Shown piece after piece: positions 1-6,802 of a DNA stretch of 9,726 nt (position 1 is the stretch's first letter; every line of letters starts with the position of its first letter). Below the pieces are notes generated by a model. That model saw nothing but the letters and a program-made list of their open reading frames with translations. It was not told the origin of the DNA and searched no databases. The DNA comes from an uncultured Eggerthellaceae bacterium (GTDB taxonomy: Bacteria; Actinomycetota; Coriobacteriia; Coriobacteriales; Eggerthellaceae). Where the stretch lies: assembly GCA_946631805.1 (NCBI GenBank), contig CAMPAJ010000046.1, positions 1 through 9,726 of the forward strand, given 5' to 3'. The position numbers were made by a program, and so were the translations under genes.

Positions 1-45
1 CTTCCAGAAAAACCACTTCCAAATCCTGTGAAGCCGCCAGCCAGC

Positions 46-104
46 AAAAGCTGACAAACGCGTCGTAAAAGCTGACAAACGCGTCGTAGCCATTTGTCAG
101 CTTT
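46..104. repeat. 21-bp tandem repeat plus inverted third arm
   Basis: Two perfect, directly adjacent 21-bp copies lie at 46-66 and 67-87; each ends in AACGCGTCGT. A 12-base inverted arm, TTTGTCAGCTTT at 93-104, pairs perfectly with AAAGCTGACAAA at 68-79, leaving a 13-nt loop (80-92) that holds most of the AACGCGTCGT core. There is no T-run after the arm, so this is not a standard intrinsic terminator. It is better read as an intergenic palindromic repeat. The same 10-base core recurs in the hairpins at 176-218 and 6551-6593. Confidence 0.85.
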
Positions 105-175
105 CGCGCGTGAGCAGGGGCATTTCACACGCGGACGCGAACGGGGACGTCGGCTAGCAGGATGGGATCGGGCGC

Positions 176-218
176 ATTATCCAAACGTGACAGCAACGAC
201 GCGTTGGTGTCACATTGC
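176..218 (-). repeat. GTGACA/TGTCAC hairpin element, copy 1
   Basis: The arms GTGACAGCAACG (187-198) and CGTTGGTGTCAC (202-213) pair at 11 of 12 positions around a 3-nt loop, with a G·G mismatch. Read on the minus strand, 176-218 matches + strand 6551-6593 at about 38 of 43 positions, including the flanking TTTGGATAAT, so the two copies are inverted relative to each other. The core AACGCGTCGT is present on the minus strand (196-205). An extra GTGTCAC at 224-230 lies just outside and abuts the -10 box of the next gene. Confidence 0.8.
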
Positions 219-230
219 GGGCGGTGTCAC

Positions 231-236
231 TATAAT
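231..236 (+). promoter_or_regulatory. -10 box of the acetyltransferase promoter
   Basis: A perfect TATAAT lies 31 bases before the chosen ATG, which would give a short leader of about 24 nt. No good TTGACA-like -35 is found at 16-18 bp; the expected place (about 208-213) is filled by the right arm of the hairpin element, TGTCAC. Two GTGTCAC copies at 207-213 and 224-230 (starts 17 bp apart) sit where a regulator would bind, so repeat-borne control is possible but unproven. Confidence 0.6.
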
Positions 237-266
237 GAACGCGAGACTCAAACGCAGGAGGTTGCC

Positions 267-764
267 ATGATATATGTCCGCGGATACACCGATGCCGACG
301 TGCCTCGCATGGTGGCGGTGTGGAACGAAATCGTCCGCGACGGCATTGCGTTTCCCCAGGAAGAAGAGCTTGATCTGAATACGGGTAAAGCGTTCTTCGA
401 AGAGCAAACGCACTGCGGCGTGGCGGTTGAGCCCGACGAAGATGGCGGCGGACAGCTAGTTGGCCTCTACATCTTGCACCCAAACAACGTGGGGCGCTGC
501 GGGCACATTTGCAACGCAAGTTATGCCGTATCCTCGGCAGCGCGCGGCAACGGCGTGGGTCGTGCGCTTGTTCAGGATTCGCTGGAGCAGGGGCGTGCGC
601 ACGGATTTCGCGTGCTGCAATTCAATGCAGTGGTGGAAACCAACGCCGCCGCGCGGCACCTCTACGAAAGCCTCGGGTTCGTGCAGCTAGGCACCATCCC
701 GGGTGGTTTCCGCATGCCCGACGGCACCTACGCCAACATTTGCCCGTACTACCACGAGCTGTAA
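267..764 (+). CDS. GNAT family N-acetyltransferase
   Basis: This 165-residue protein reads as a single GNAT domain, a cytoplasmic enzyme moving an acyl group from acyl-CoA to an amine. The acyl-CoA-binding motif A is visible as R93-G-N-G-V-G98 before a helix (AL..DSLEQGRAHGF). The typical C-terminal part follows: N-A-A-A-R-H-L-Y-E-S-L-G-F at about 126-138, then a G-T-I-P-G-G-F-R-x-x-D-G-T-Y stretch ending in Y-Y-H. That arrangement recalls the phosphinothricin/amino-acid acetyltransferase-like branch, but the substrate cannot be read from the sequence. The ATG at 267 is chosen because AGGAGG (256-261) sits 5 nt before it; the frame is open further upstream to 162, but that stretch crosses the repeat and promoter. 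It appears monocistronic, with no close partner downstream and no clear terminator. Confidence 0.93.
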   Translation: MIYVRGYTDADVPRMVAVWNEIVRDGIAFPQEEELDLNTGKAFFEEQTHCGVAVEPDEDGGGQLVGLYILHPNNVGRCGHICNASYAVSSAARGNGVGRALVQDSLEQGRAHGFRVLQFNAVVETNAAARHLYESLGFVQLGTIPGGFRMPDGTYANICPYYHEL

Positions 765-1215
765 ATGCGCTCTCGTCGCCCGCGTGCCAGGCGTGTGTCG
801 GGGTCGCACCGCGTGCCATGTGCCGCGTGGTTAGGCATCTCTCGCTTGGCGTGATGGGGCTGCGTGTCATGCGCCAGCGCGGGTCAGGGTCGACAGCCAC
901 TTCAAATCGTGCGTTTACGTACAGGCGCCCTGCCTGGCGCTTCGCTTCGGTGCGCCGTCGCCAGAAGGGGTGCCGTTGGAAGGCGTCATCATCCACTAGC
1001 TCGAGCAAAACAGCACCGCAGCACGCAAGCGAGGAAGAGAGGCGGCGGCACTTCAGCGAAGTCGACGCAGTGGGCTCCCGTGTGCAGGCAAAGAGTTTCT
1101 TGTCGTCAGAAGACGGGGCGGCGCATTCGGTCGTACCCCACCATCGGCGCTGCTTACTTCGCCGAAGTGTCAGCGGTCAGCCACTTGCACCCATCTTAAG
1201 AATATCAGTCCCGTG

Positions 1216-1237
1216 CGTGAACGGGGGAGGGTTCACG
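1216..1237. repeat. GTGAAC/GTTCAC dyad (REP-like)
   Basis: CGTGAAC (1216-1222) and GTTCACG (1231-1237) form a perfect 7-bp stem around a purine-only 8-nt loop. The arms use the same GTGAAC/GTTCAC theme and G-rich neighbour as the large palindrome at 6643-6723, so this is probably a short member of the same family. A partial, half-site version (GCGAACGGGGACGT) occurs at 136-149. Confidence 0.55.
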
Positions 1238-1373
1238 GTGAATAGGGTTTTCGAGCCATCATGCCGGCGTAGCGGCCGGTAGGTCTGCTGGGGTGACGCG
1301 CTACATTGACTGACATCCAGCGCGGCGCCTGCTGCTCGAGTCTTGGGTCCTCGCGTATGCCCCCCCTAAATCC

Positions 1374-1410
1374 TAAAAAAAGGGGGGGTTCCATTCTGGA
1401 ACCCCCCCTT
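1374..1410 (-). terminator. Strong hairpin with T-run on the minus strand
   Basis: Bases 1380-1393 pair perfectly with 1397-1410 (14 bp, 3-nt loop), with G7 and C7 in the arms. On the minus strand the hairpin is followed by a run of T (complement of the A-run at 1375-1381), which makes a textbook intrinsic terminator for leftward transcription. On the + strand only TT follows, at the base of the stem, so it would end rightward transcription less efficiently. No minus-strand gene lies to its right; it may block antisense reading out of the large gene or insulate that gene's promoter. An upstream C7 (1360-1366) could pair with the same G7. Confidence 0.7.
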
Positions 1411-1437
1411 GCACGCGGTCGTCAAGGGGTGTATAAA
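1409..1437 (+). promoter_or_regulatory. Promoter of the large secreted-protein gene
   Basis: TTGCAC (1409-1414) and TATAAA (1432-1437) are separated by exactly 17 bp and each differs from the sigma-70-type consensus at one or two positions. Transcription would start near 1444, giving a leader of about 42 nt. The -35 box overlaps the last two bases of the hairpin's right arm, so folding or slippage in the adjacent C7 tract could affect promoter function. Confidence 0.65.
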
Positions 1438-1473
1438 CGTAGAAATTAGTTACGTATAGGCATGTCGTTAATC

Positions 1474-1480
1474 AAGGAGG
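1474..1480 (+). promoter_or_regulatory. Ribosome binding site deciding the start at 1486
   Basis: AAGGAGG lies 5 nt before the ATG at 1486. It favours this codon over the in-frame ATG at 1462, which lies upstream of the site and would add eight residues (MSLIKEDP) in front of the signal peptide. Confidence 0.85.
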
Positions 1481-1485
1481 ATCCA

Positions 1486-4400
1486 ATGAAAAGCCGATTA
1501 AAGCTGATTGTAGTCATGATGTGCACCATGGCGCTGATGCTCACGCCCATATCAGCCGCTTGGGGCGATCCCACGTCGGGCGAGATGATCGCCACAGGCC
1601 AAACGAACGTGGAGGATCCGGCTTCGTCGGGCATGTACAGGATAGACACTTTCATGCTCGATGACAGGCACTTCCAAAGCCTGGGGGGCGACTCCGGCAA
1701 ACCGACGCTCACCTTGAGCACGAGCAAGCTGCAAGAGATCGTGAAGAACAAGCTGCTGCCTCAATGGAGCGGGGTTGCGGCTAGCGTCTTCCGCGACCAA
1801 GCAGGCCAGTTGGTCGACCTCTACGGGGAGCAGGCCAACGGAGGCAACATGTCCCAGGCTGGCTTTGACGCCTATTTCAACAGGTTTAGATCCGGAAACA
1901 AGTACGATAATGAAAAGTGGAGTTGCTACAACCTCAAAGAGAAGCTGAATCAAACGTATGCAACCCACGTGGGCGATCCCGGCTGGGACCAGTTCATCGT
2001 CTCGGGCGTCAAGCAGGTTAACAGCCTCGGCCAGGCGCGCACCATGATGGCTCAGACGCTGCGTGATAGTGAAAGCAGCGAGGCTCTTAAGACCGAAGAG
2101 TTCCTCGACGCGGACGAGGCTGGTGAAACAAGGCTGGATGCGCTCGATTCGGACGACCAAACGACCGGTTTCGCCAACGTCGTTACGTCCGTCAACTGCA
2201 AGGGATCATCGGCTGATTTCGACTACGTGAGTTTTGGCATCGTGTTCTACGATTTCGAAGCAGTGCCGGTAGCTGCAGAGGGGCTTGGATATCACCAGGG
2301 TGACGTCCGGATGAAGACGGACGACAAGGGCAACAACGCTTCCGTCATCAAAAACGGTCAGCAGGAAGCCATCATGCATTCCGCTCTGTTGGGAGATTCC
2401 GTTACCGAGACCACCAGCACGACGCTGTCTGGTCTTGCCTCCTTCAAAATGTCGCAAAACATAGGCGCAAATATCGGTTGGAGCGAAACCGAGTCCAGCG
2501 AAGAGACGAGCTTCTGGGGAGACGACGAGGGTTTTGGCTCATCTACCAGCGGTTGGTCGGAGACCACTTCGATGGGCCTCAATTGGGGCGCGGCCTGGGA
2601 GATGGCCGGTGCGCTCGGCGCCGAAATGGGGCACAGCACGTCGAAAGAGGTGAGCAAGGCTGTCGAGACCACGATCGCGCTTCCTCCGCATACGGCCGCG
2701 GCAATCGACCAAACAGCCTCTACTACCACCTACACTCAGGTTTATCAACAGCCGACCATCCTGAACTACAAGGTTGCGATTTACGCCATGAGCGGCGACT
2801 TCTTCGCGAGCAAGATTGCCGGGGGCGGCATCAATCCCAGCGGATACGATAAGCAGTCCATGGTCATCATCTTCGATACCGTAGGCGAAACGGAGACTTC
2901 CTATGGCTGCGCAGCAACCGACGACCTTTACAGTCGCGTGGTCACGAACAAAGACGTTGAAGGCTACGACATTGCCGATGGCCGTACCTACAGCACCCAT
3001 AGCACCGCAAGCGGATGGGCCAAGAGCGAGGACATTAATTGGGATTCCGTGATAGGAACGGCCCGCGATTATTACGGCGTTAACGTTGTCGAAGGCGTTG
3101 CCAAGAAGAACTTTTTCTACGAAACCCTGGGGAAGTTGAGTGTCGAAAAAGACAAGACGACTTCGGCGGTGGATGCCATTTACCCGCTGTACGACCTTGC
3201 TTCTGTCAGGACCCCGAAAACGAATTACGTTTTGTACAGCAACAACACATTGGACCGTGACGCCTTGGCTCTGGAAGGCTACAACGCCTACGGCGTACCT
3301 TTCTACGGTTTCAATCCGGAATGGGGTCAATGGAACCGCTGCGATGAAAACGGAAACATCTTAAACAACGGCTATCTGCTGGATGACGACCCGGTCGAAA
3401 TCACTGGTGGGGACACGTTGACACCCAAGGCGGGTACGACCGGGGGCACGATCTACATGACCTGGTTATTCGGCGAGGATGCGGCGGCGAAGACGGGCGA
3501 GCACCTCGATGGCCAGGACCTGGACAACTCGAATATCGACACACCCGTTGTGAGAATTCAAGTGGTAAATGTAGGGCTCAACGATCCGGTGGTTACCGCC
3601 GAAGGAAGCTACACCGGGTTCTACGGCACGCCAATCAACTTGAACGACGAAATCACATGCGAAATTACCGACAGCGACGACAAGATACTTGAAATACAGC
3701 CCCGCTGGGAAAGCCGCGAACCGGCCAGCTGGGGGATCAACGTGAATGATGGCACCGGCAACGTGACGTTCGCGCGGCCGGGCACCTATCACGTGCGTCC
3801 CTACGTTGTAAACAACGACAACAAGAAGGTTTACTCGAGCTGGCTTACCGTGGTTGCTACCGAACACGACCTCATGCATTACGAGGCGAAAGACCCGACG
3901 TGCGATGCCGACGGGTGGACAGAGCACTACAGGTGCCTTGATTGCGGTAAGTACTTTGCAGACGCCGACGGCGCGACCGAGATTACCGAGAAAGATTTCA
4001 TCGTCGATGCAACCGGTCATGATTGGGGCGACTGGACCACTACCAGGCAGCCTTCGGCCTCTGAGCCAGGCGAGCAGCAACGCGTGTGCAAGACCGATAA
4101 AAGCCATGTGGAAACGCGCAACCTGTACTCGGTGCAGTACAACATGAACGGCCACGGCACTGCGCCCGCGACGCAAGCCGTCGCAGCTGGGACATCGGCG
4201 TCGGTTCCGCAGGAGCCTGCGGCCGCCGGATACGCGTTCGACGGTTGGTTCACCGATTCCGCATGCACCACGGCCTACGATTTCGGTGCAACCGTTGAAA
4301 GCAACCTAGTTCTCTACGCCAAGTGGCACGTCGTCACACGCACGGTTGCCGCCATGGCCATCGGCGACGCCTTCGAAGACGAGGAAGGGGAGCTGAGAAT

Positions 4401-6534
4401 CGATCCCGTTGCGCATGGTACCGTAACCATTGCAGGTGGTGAAGGAGAGGTAGTAGCCGTTACGGAAGACGATTACACGTACTATTACAAAGATGTGGAA
4501 TACGGAACTCCTGTCACTCTGACGGCTACGCCGGATAATGGCTATGGCTTGAAAGGGATTGTGGCTATTCCGGTTAATCCGGATTCGTCGATGGGCGAGT
4601 CGTTCACACCGGACAAGACAGGCGCCAATACGTATTCGTTTACTATGCCCAACGCCGATGTCGCGATTTTGGCCAGCTTCGCCCAGGTGACAGTAACGTA
4701 CGACGGCAATGCGCCGGAAGGCGAAGAAGCCACCAACGTGCCAGAAGCCGAGACGATTGCGTACGGAAGCACGCCTACGAAGCTGGATACCGTGCCGGCG
4801 CTTCAGGGGACGTCCGGAGCAGTCTACGAGTTCGGCGGCTGGTTCACCGACGCCGCTTGCACAAAGCCCTACCTGAACACTTCGGCGCTCACCGAAGACA
4901 CGACGCTTTACGCGAAATGGACGCAAACCGAGGCGCCTACGCACAAGGTAACCTATACGCTGACATGGGAACCCGATCCCGAAGACGAAGCAGACACCGG
5001 CTTGTACGAGGATAGCTATCAGGCAGAGCCCGGGTCTGTCGCCTACGATCCGACGGAGGATTTGTACGACCTTGCCGGCAAGGACCTGCAGGCGGCATAC
5101 CAGCTCTACACCCAAGACGACGCGTGTTGGTTCACGGACCCCGGTTTAACCGAGCCCTTTGACTTCGAGACGCCTATAACCGCAGATATTCATCTGTACG
5201 CCAAGATAGTCGCTCGGGAGTACACCGTGACGTATTTCAACGGCAGCGAGGAACTCGGTGCGCAGAGCGTTGCGTACAACACGGCAATCGGCACGATTGC
5301 CTCCAACGTCGAGGTGCCGACAAAAGAGGGCTACGACGGGTTCTCCGGCGAATGGGTCACGGAAAGCGGGGCCCCGTGGAACATCGCGTCCAACCCCGTT
5401 ACCAGCGACCTGAAGCTGTTCGCCAACTGGCCCGTTAACCGTTACAGCGTCACCTTCGATGCCAATGGCGGCACAGGTGCGATAGGCGCCGAAACCGTAG
5501 AGGACGGCGCCGCGTACACGCTTCCAGGGGCGGATGCGTTCACCGCGCCGGAAGGCATGTGCGGCTTTGAGGCCTGGGAAGTGAAGATCGGCTCGGGCGA
5601 GGCCGAGAGCAAAGCTCCCGGTGAAGAGATTACCGTAACGGCCAACACGACCGTGAAGGCAATATGGCATGACCACGAATGGGGCGAGCCCGTCTACACC
5701 TGGGCAGACGACCACTCCAGCGTGACTGCAGAGCGTGTCTGCGCAAACGATGAAGCCCATTTCGAGTCCGAGACGGTGGGTGCCACATCCGAAGTAACCA
5801 CGCCTGCAACCGAGGATGGCGAGGGCATGATCACCTGGACGAGCGATCCGTTTGAGAACGAGGCGTTCAGCGTCCAAACGGACACCGAGACGATTCCCGC
5901 AGTCGGGGAGCTTGCGATTGAGCATGTGGGCCAGCCGCTTTGGATGGCGGGCGAGTCCGCTGACATCGTGGCGCGGGTGACCAACCTCGATACCGCAGGC
6001 GGCGAGACCATCGTGTCGTGGACGTGGGAGTACACTAAGACGCCCAACAACGAAAATAGCTGGAAGAAGACCGGTGCGAAAACGTCTGTCGTAGACGATT
6101 CCACCTGCAGCCTCTTGATCCCCGAATGCACAGAAGCGCGCAAGCCCACTATGACTTGGCGCGCGACTGCGACCACCAGCACCGGGCGTACCGCCACCAC
6201 CGAAGGCCAGTGCCTAGAGCTGCTGCAGGATCTCGAGGTCGTTGCCGCCGACACCTACAAGTGGGTCGCCAACGCTCCCGTCGAGCTGAAGGCCCTGGCC
6301 AAGGGTCTGGCAACTGGCGAGACCATCGAGTCTGTCCAGTGGTACTACTCCAAGGACAACACCAACTGGAAGAAGACCGGTGCCGCCAGCGACATCGTCG
6401 ACAACGGCACTGCCACGACGCTTTACGGATTCGTCGCCACGGAAGCCCGCAAGGCACCCATGGCCTGGAGCGTGCGCATAACGACCAGCATCGGACGCAC
6501 CGCCACGAGCGAAGGCATCTCGCTGGTGGAGTAG
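1486..6534 (+). CDS. Giant secreted protein with aerolysin-like pore module, InlB and Ig repeats
   Basis: This 1682-residue protein opens with a signal peptide (MKSRLK, then a hydrophobic core; cleavage near residue 27, AWG|DP). Visible segments: 28-230 mostly helical, unrecognised; 231-465 a beta-rich module resembling aerolysin/ETX-MTX2 pore formers, with alternating Ser/Thr strands, a hydrophobic Gly/Ala stretch at 363-382 and the strand-ending L-P-P-H at 399-402; 563-614 a DUF5648-like stretch (Y-P-L-Y..., Y-V-L-Y-S-N-N...D-R-D-A-L, G-V-P-F-Y); 632-792 Ig-like; 793-881 a His/Cys module with C817-x-x-C820; 881-948 InlB B-repeat; 949-1066 divergent InlB repeat; four more InlB-type repeats to 1394, several ending L-Y-A-K-W; 1395-1474 an H-E-W-G module; 1475-1580 and 1581-1682 tandem Ig-like repeats. 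It has no LPXTG motif, C-terminal membrane helix or other anchor. Likely a secreted adhesin or toxin; family assignments are from pattern reading, and the pore-forming call is the least certain and most important. Confidence 0.9.
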   Translation: MKSRLKLIVVMMCTMALMLTPISAAWGDPTSGEMIATGQTNVEDPASSGMYRIDTFMLDDRHFQSLGGDSGKPTLTLSTSKLQEIVKNKLLPQWSGVAASVFRDQAGQLVDLYGEQANGGNMSQAGFDAYFNRFRSGNKYDNEKWSCYNLKEKLNQTYATHVGDPGWDQFIVSGVKQVNSLGQARTMMAQTLRDSESSEALKTEEFLDADEAGETRLDALDSDDQTTGFANVVTSVNCKGSSADFDYVSFGIVFYDFEAVPVAAEGLGYHQGDVRMKTDDKGNNASVIKNGQQEAIMHSALLGDSVTETTSTTLSGLASFKMSQNIGANIGWSETESSEETSFWGDDEGFGSSTSGWSETTSMGLNWGAAWEMAGALGAEMGHSTSKEVSKAVETTIALPPHTAAAIDQTASTTTYTQVYQQPTILNYKVAIYAMSGDFFASKIAGGGINPSGYDKQSMVIIFDTVGETETSYGCAATDDLYSRVVTNKDVEGYDIADGRTYSTHSTASGWAKSEDINWDSVIGTARDYYGVNVVEGVAKKNFFYETLGKLSVEKDKTTSAVDAIYPLYDLASVRTPKTNYVLYSNNTLDRDALALEGYNAYGVPFYGFNPEWGQWNRCDENGNILNNGYLLDDDPVEITGGDTLTPKAGTTGGTIYMTWLFGEDAAAKTGEHLDGQDLDNSNIDTPVVRIQVVNVGLNDPVVTAEGSYTGFYGTPINLNDEITCEITDSDDKILEIQPRWESREPASWGINVNDGTGNVTFARPGTYHVRPYVVNNDNKKVYSSWLTVVATEHDLMHYEAKDPTCDADGWTEHYRCLDCGKYFADADGATEITEKDFIVDATGHDWGDWTTTRQPSASEPGEQQRVCKTDKSHVETRNLYSVQYNMNGHGTAPATQAVAAGTSASVPQEPAAAGYAFDGWFTDSACTTAYDFGATVESNLVLYAKWHVVTRTVAAMAIGDAFEDEEGELRIDPVAHGTVTIAGGEGEVVAVTEDDYTYYYKDVEYGTPVTLTATPDNGYGLKGIVAIPVNPDSSMGESFTPDKTGANTYSFTMPNADVAILASFAQVTVTYDGNAPEGEEATNVPEAETIAYGSTPTKLDTVPALQGTSGAVYEFGGWFTDAACTKPYLNTSALTEDTTLYAKWTQTEAPTHKVTYTLTWEPDPEDEADTGLYEDSYQAEPGSVAYDPTEDLYDLAGKDLQAAYQLYTQDDACWFTDPGLTEPFDFETPITADIHLYAKIVAREYTVTYFNGSEELGAQSVAYNTAIGTIASNVEVPTKEGYDGFSGEWVTESGAPWNIASNPVTSDLKLFANWPVNRYSVTFDANGGTGAIGAETVEDGAAYTLPGADAFTAPEGMCGFEAWEVKIGSGEAESKAPGEEITVTANTTVKAIWHDHEWGEPVYTWADDHSSVTAERVCANDEAHFESETVGATSEVTTPATEDGEGMITWTSDPFENEAFSVQTDTETIPAVGELAIEHVGQPLWMAGESADIVARVTNLDTAGGETIVSWTWEYTKTPNNENSWKKTGAKTSVVDDSTCSLLIPECTEARKPTMTWRATATTSTGRTATTEGQCLELLQDLEVVAADTYKWVANAPVELKALAKGLATGETIESVQWYYSKDNTNWKKTGAASDIVDNGTATTLYGFVATEARKAPMAWSVRITTSIGRTATSEGISLVE

Positions 6535-6544
6535 CGCTCTCGCT

Positions 6545-6593
6545 GTGACAGCAACGTGACAGCAACGCGTCGTCGGTGTCACATTTGGATAAT
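6545..6593 (+). repeat. GTGACA/TGTCAC hairpin element, copy 2
   Basis: GTGACAGCAAC is tandemly duplicated (6545-6555, 6556-6566), and the second copy pairs with GGTGTCAC ending at 6582 around the loop CGT (6568-6570). The stem has the same G·G mismatch as copy 1. The core AACGCGTCGT is at 6564-6573. 6551-6593 matches the minus strand of 176-218 at about 38 of 43 positions. It starts only 10 bases after the stop codon of the large gene. Confidence 0.8.
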
Positions 6594-6604
6594 TCAACGG
6601 CAAC

Positions 6605-6632
6605 ATGGGCCCTGGATCTCTCCAGGGCCCAT
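6605..6632 (+). terminator. Perfect 12-bp hairpin downstream of the large gene
   Basis: ATGGGCCCTGGA (6605-6616) pairs without mismatch with 6621-6632 around a TCTC loop. It is GC-rich and about 70 bases after the stop codon, a good position for a transcription terminator of the secreted-protein gene. The following bases (CCCTTGCGGGG) lack a T-run, so it may need Rho or act as an mRNA 3' end stabiliser instead. Confidence 0.6.
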
Positions 6633-6642
6633 CCCTTGCGGG

Positions 6643-6723
6643 GCGTGAACAGGGGACGTAGCACCGTTCACGCAATGCGTGAACGGGGCTACGTCCCCTG
6701 TTCACGCGCGTCCCCTGTTCACG
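6643..6723. repeat. REP-like long palindrome with extra tandem arm
   Basis: 6643-6662 pairs perfectly with 6688-6707 (20 bp). Inside it, after one A·G mismatch, CCGTTCACGC (6664-6673) pairs with 6677-6686 around a 3-nt loop, giving a nearly unbroken 31-position hairpin of about 65 nt. CGTCCCCTGTTCACG then occurs twice 17 bp apart (6692-6706 and 6709-6723). Nested GTGAAC/GTTCAC palindromes in a spacer fit REP-type elements mobilised by RAYT (REP-associated tyrosine) transposases; no such gene is in the window. Confidence 0.75.
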
Positions 6724-6802
6724 TGGCGGTCACAGGTGTATGCTGTCCCACGAGAGTTAGAAGTGCTGCGCTACGCCGCAATTTGTACCGATAGGGGATG
6801 CC

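Larger units (their letters stand above)
765..1485. other. Long spacer without a supported gene
   Basis: No frame on either strand shows a recognisable family together with a ribosome site. Open frames on both strands (for example + 509-1282, + 864-1199 and - 622-1008) are Arg/Cys/Ser-rich, low-complexity translations that overlap each other or the acetyltransferase gene, as expected of GC-rich non-coding DNA. Small dyads ACTTC-N3-GAAGT occur at 1051-1063 and 1157-1169. The right end holds a REP-like dyad, a strong hairpin and the promoter of the large secreted-protein gene, listed separately. A decayed gene or unrecognised ncRNA cannot be excluded. Confidence 0.6.

Noticed and set aside
1..54. 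Possible C-terminal tail of an upstream + strand gene (proline-rich, stop at 52-54) or a minus-strand gene entering from the left
   Set aside because: Only 17 codons are visible, several frames are open, and the stop lies inside the tandem repeat; no frame is supported over the others.
622..1008. Minus-strand 128-codon open frame
   Set aside because: Half of it is antisense to the acetyltransferase; no family pattern and no ribosome site.
1000..1210. Possible riboswitch or structured ncRNA around the ACTTC/GAAGT dyads
   Set aside because: Stems are only 5 bp, no known riboswitch motif is recognisable, and the distance to the next start (about 280 bp, with a separate promoter between) makes control unlikely.
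509..1282. 257-codon + strand open frame
   Set aside because: It overlaps the acetyltransferase out of frame, has no ribosome site, and reads as Arg/Ser-rich low complexity typical of GC-rich non-coding DNA.
1462..1485. Upstream ATG as start of the giant protein
   Set aside because: The strong AAGGAGG lies between this ATG and 1486, and the extra acidic residues would precede the signal peptide.
1552..6254. Several long minus-strand frames (up to about 270 codons) opposite the giant gene
   Set aside because: They are antisense shadows of a repeat-rich, codon-biased gene and show no domains or start signals.
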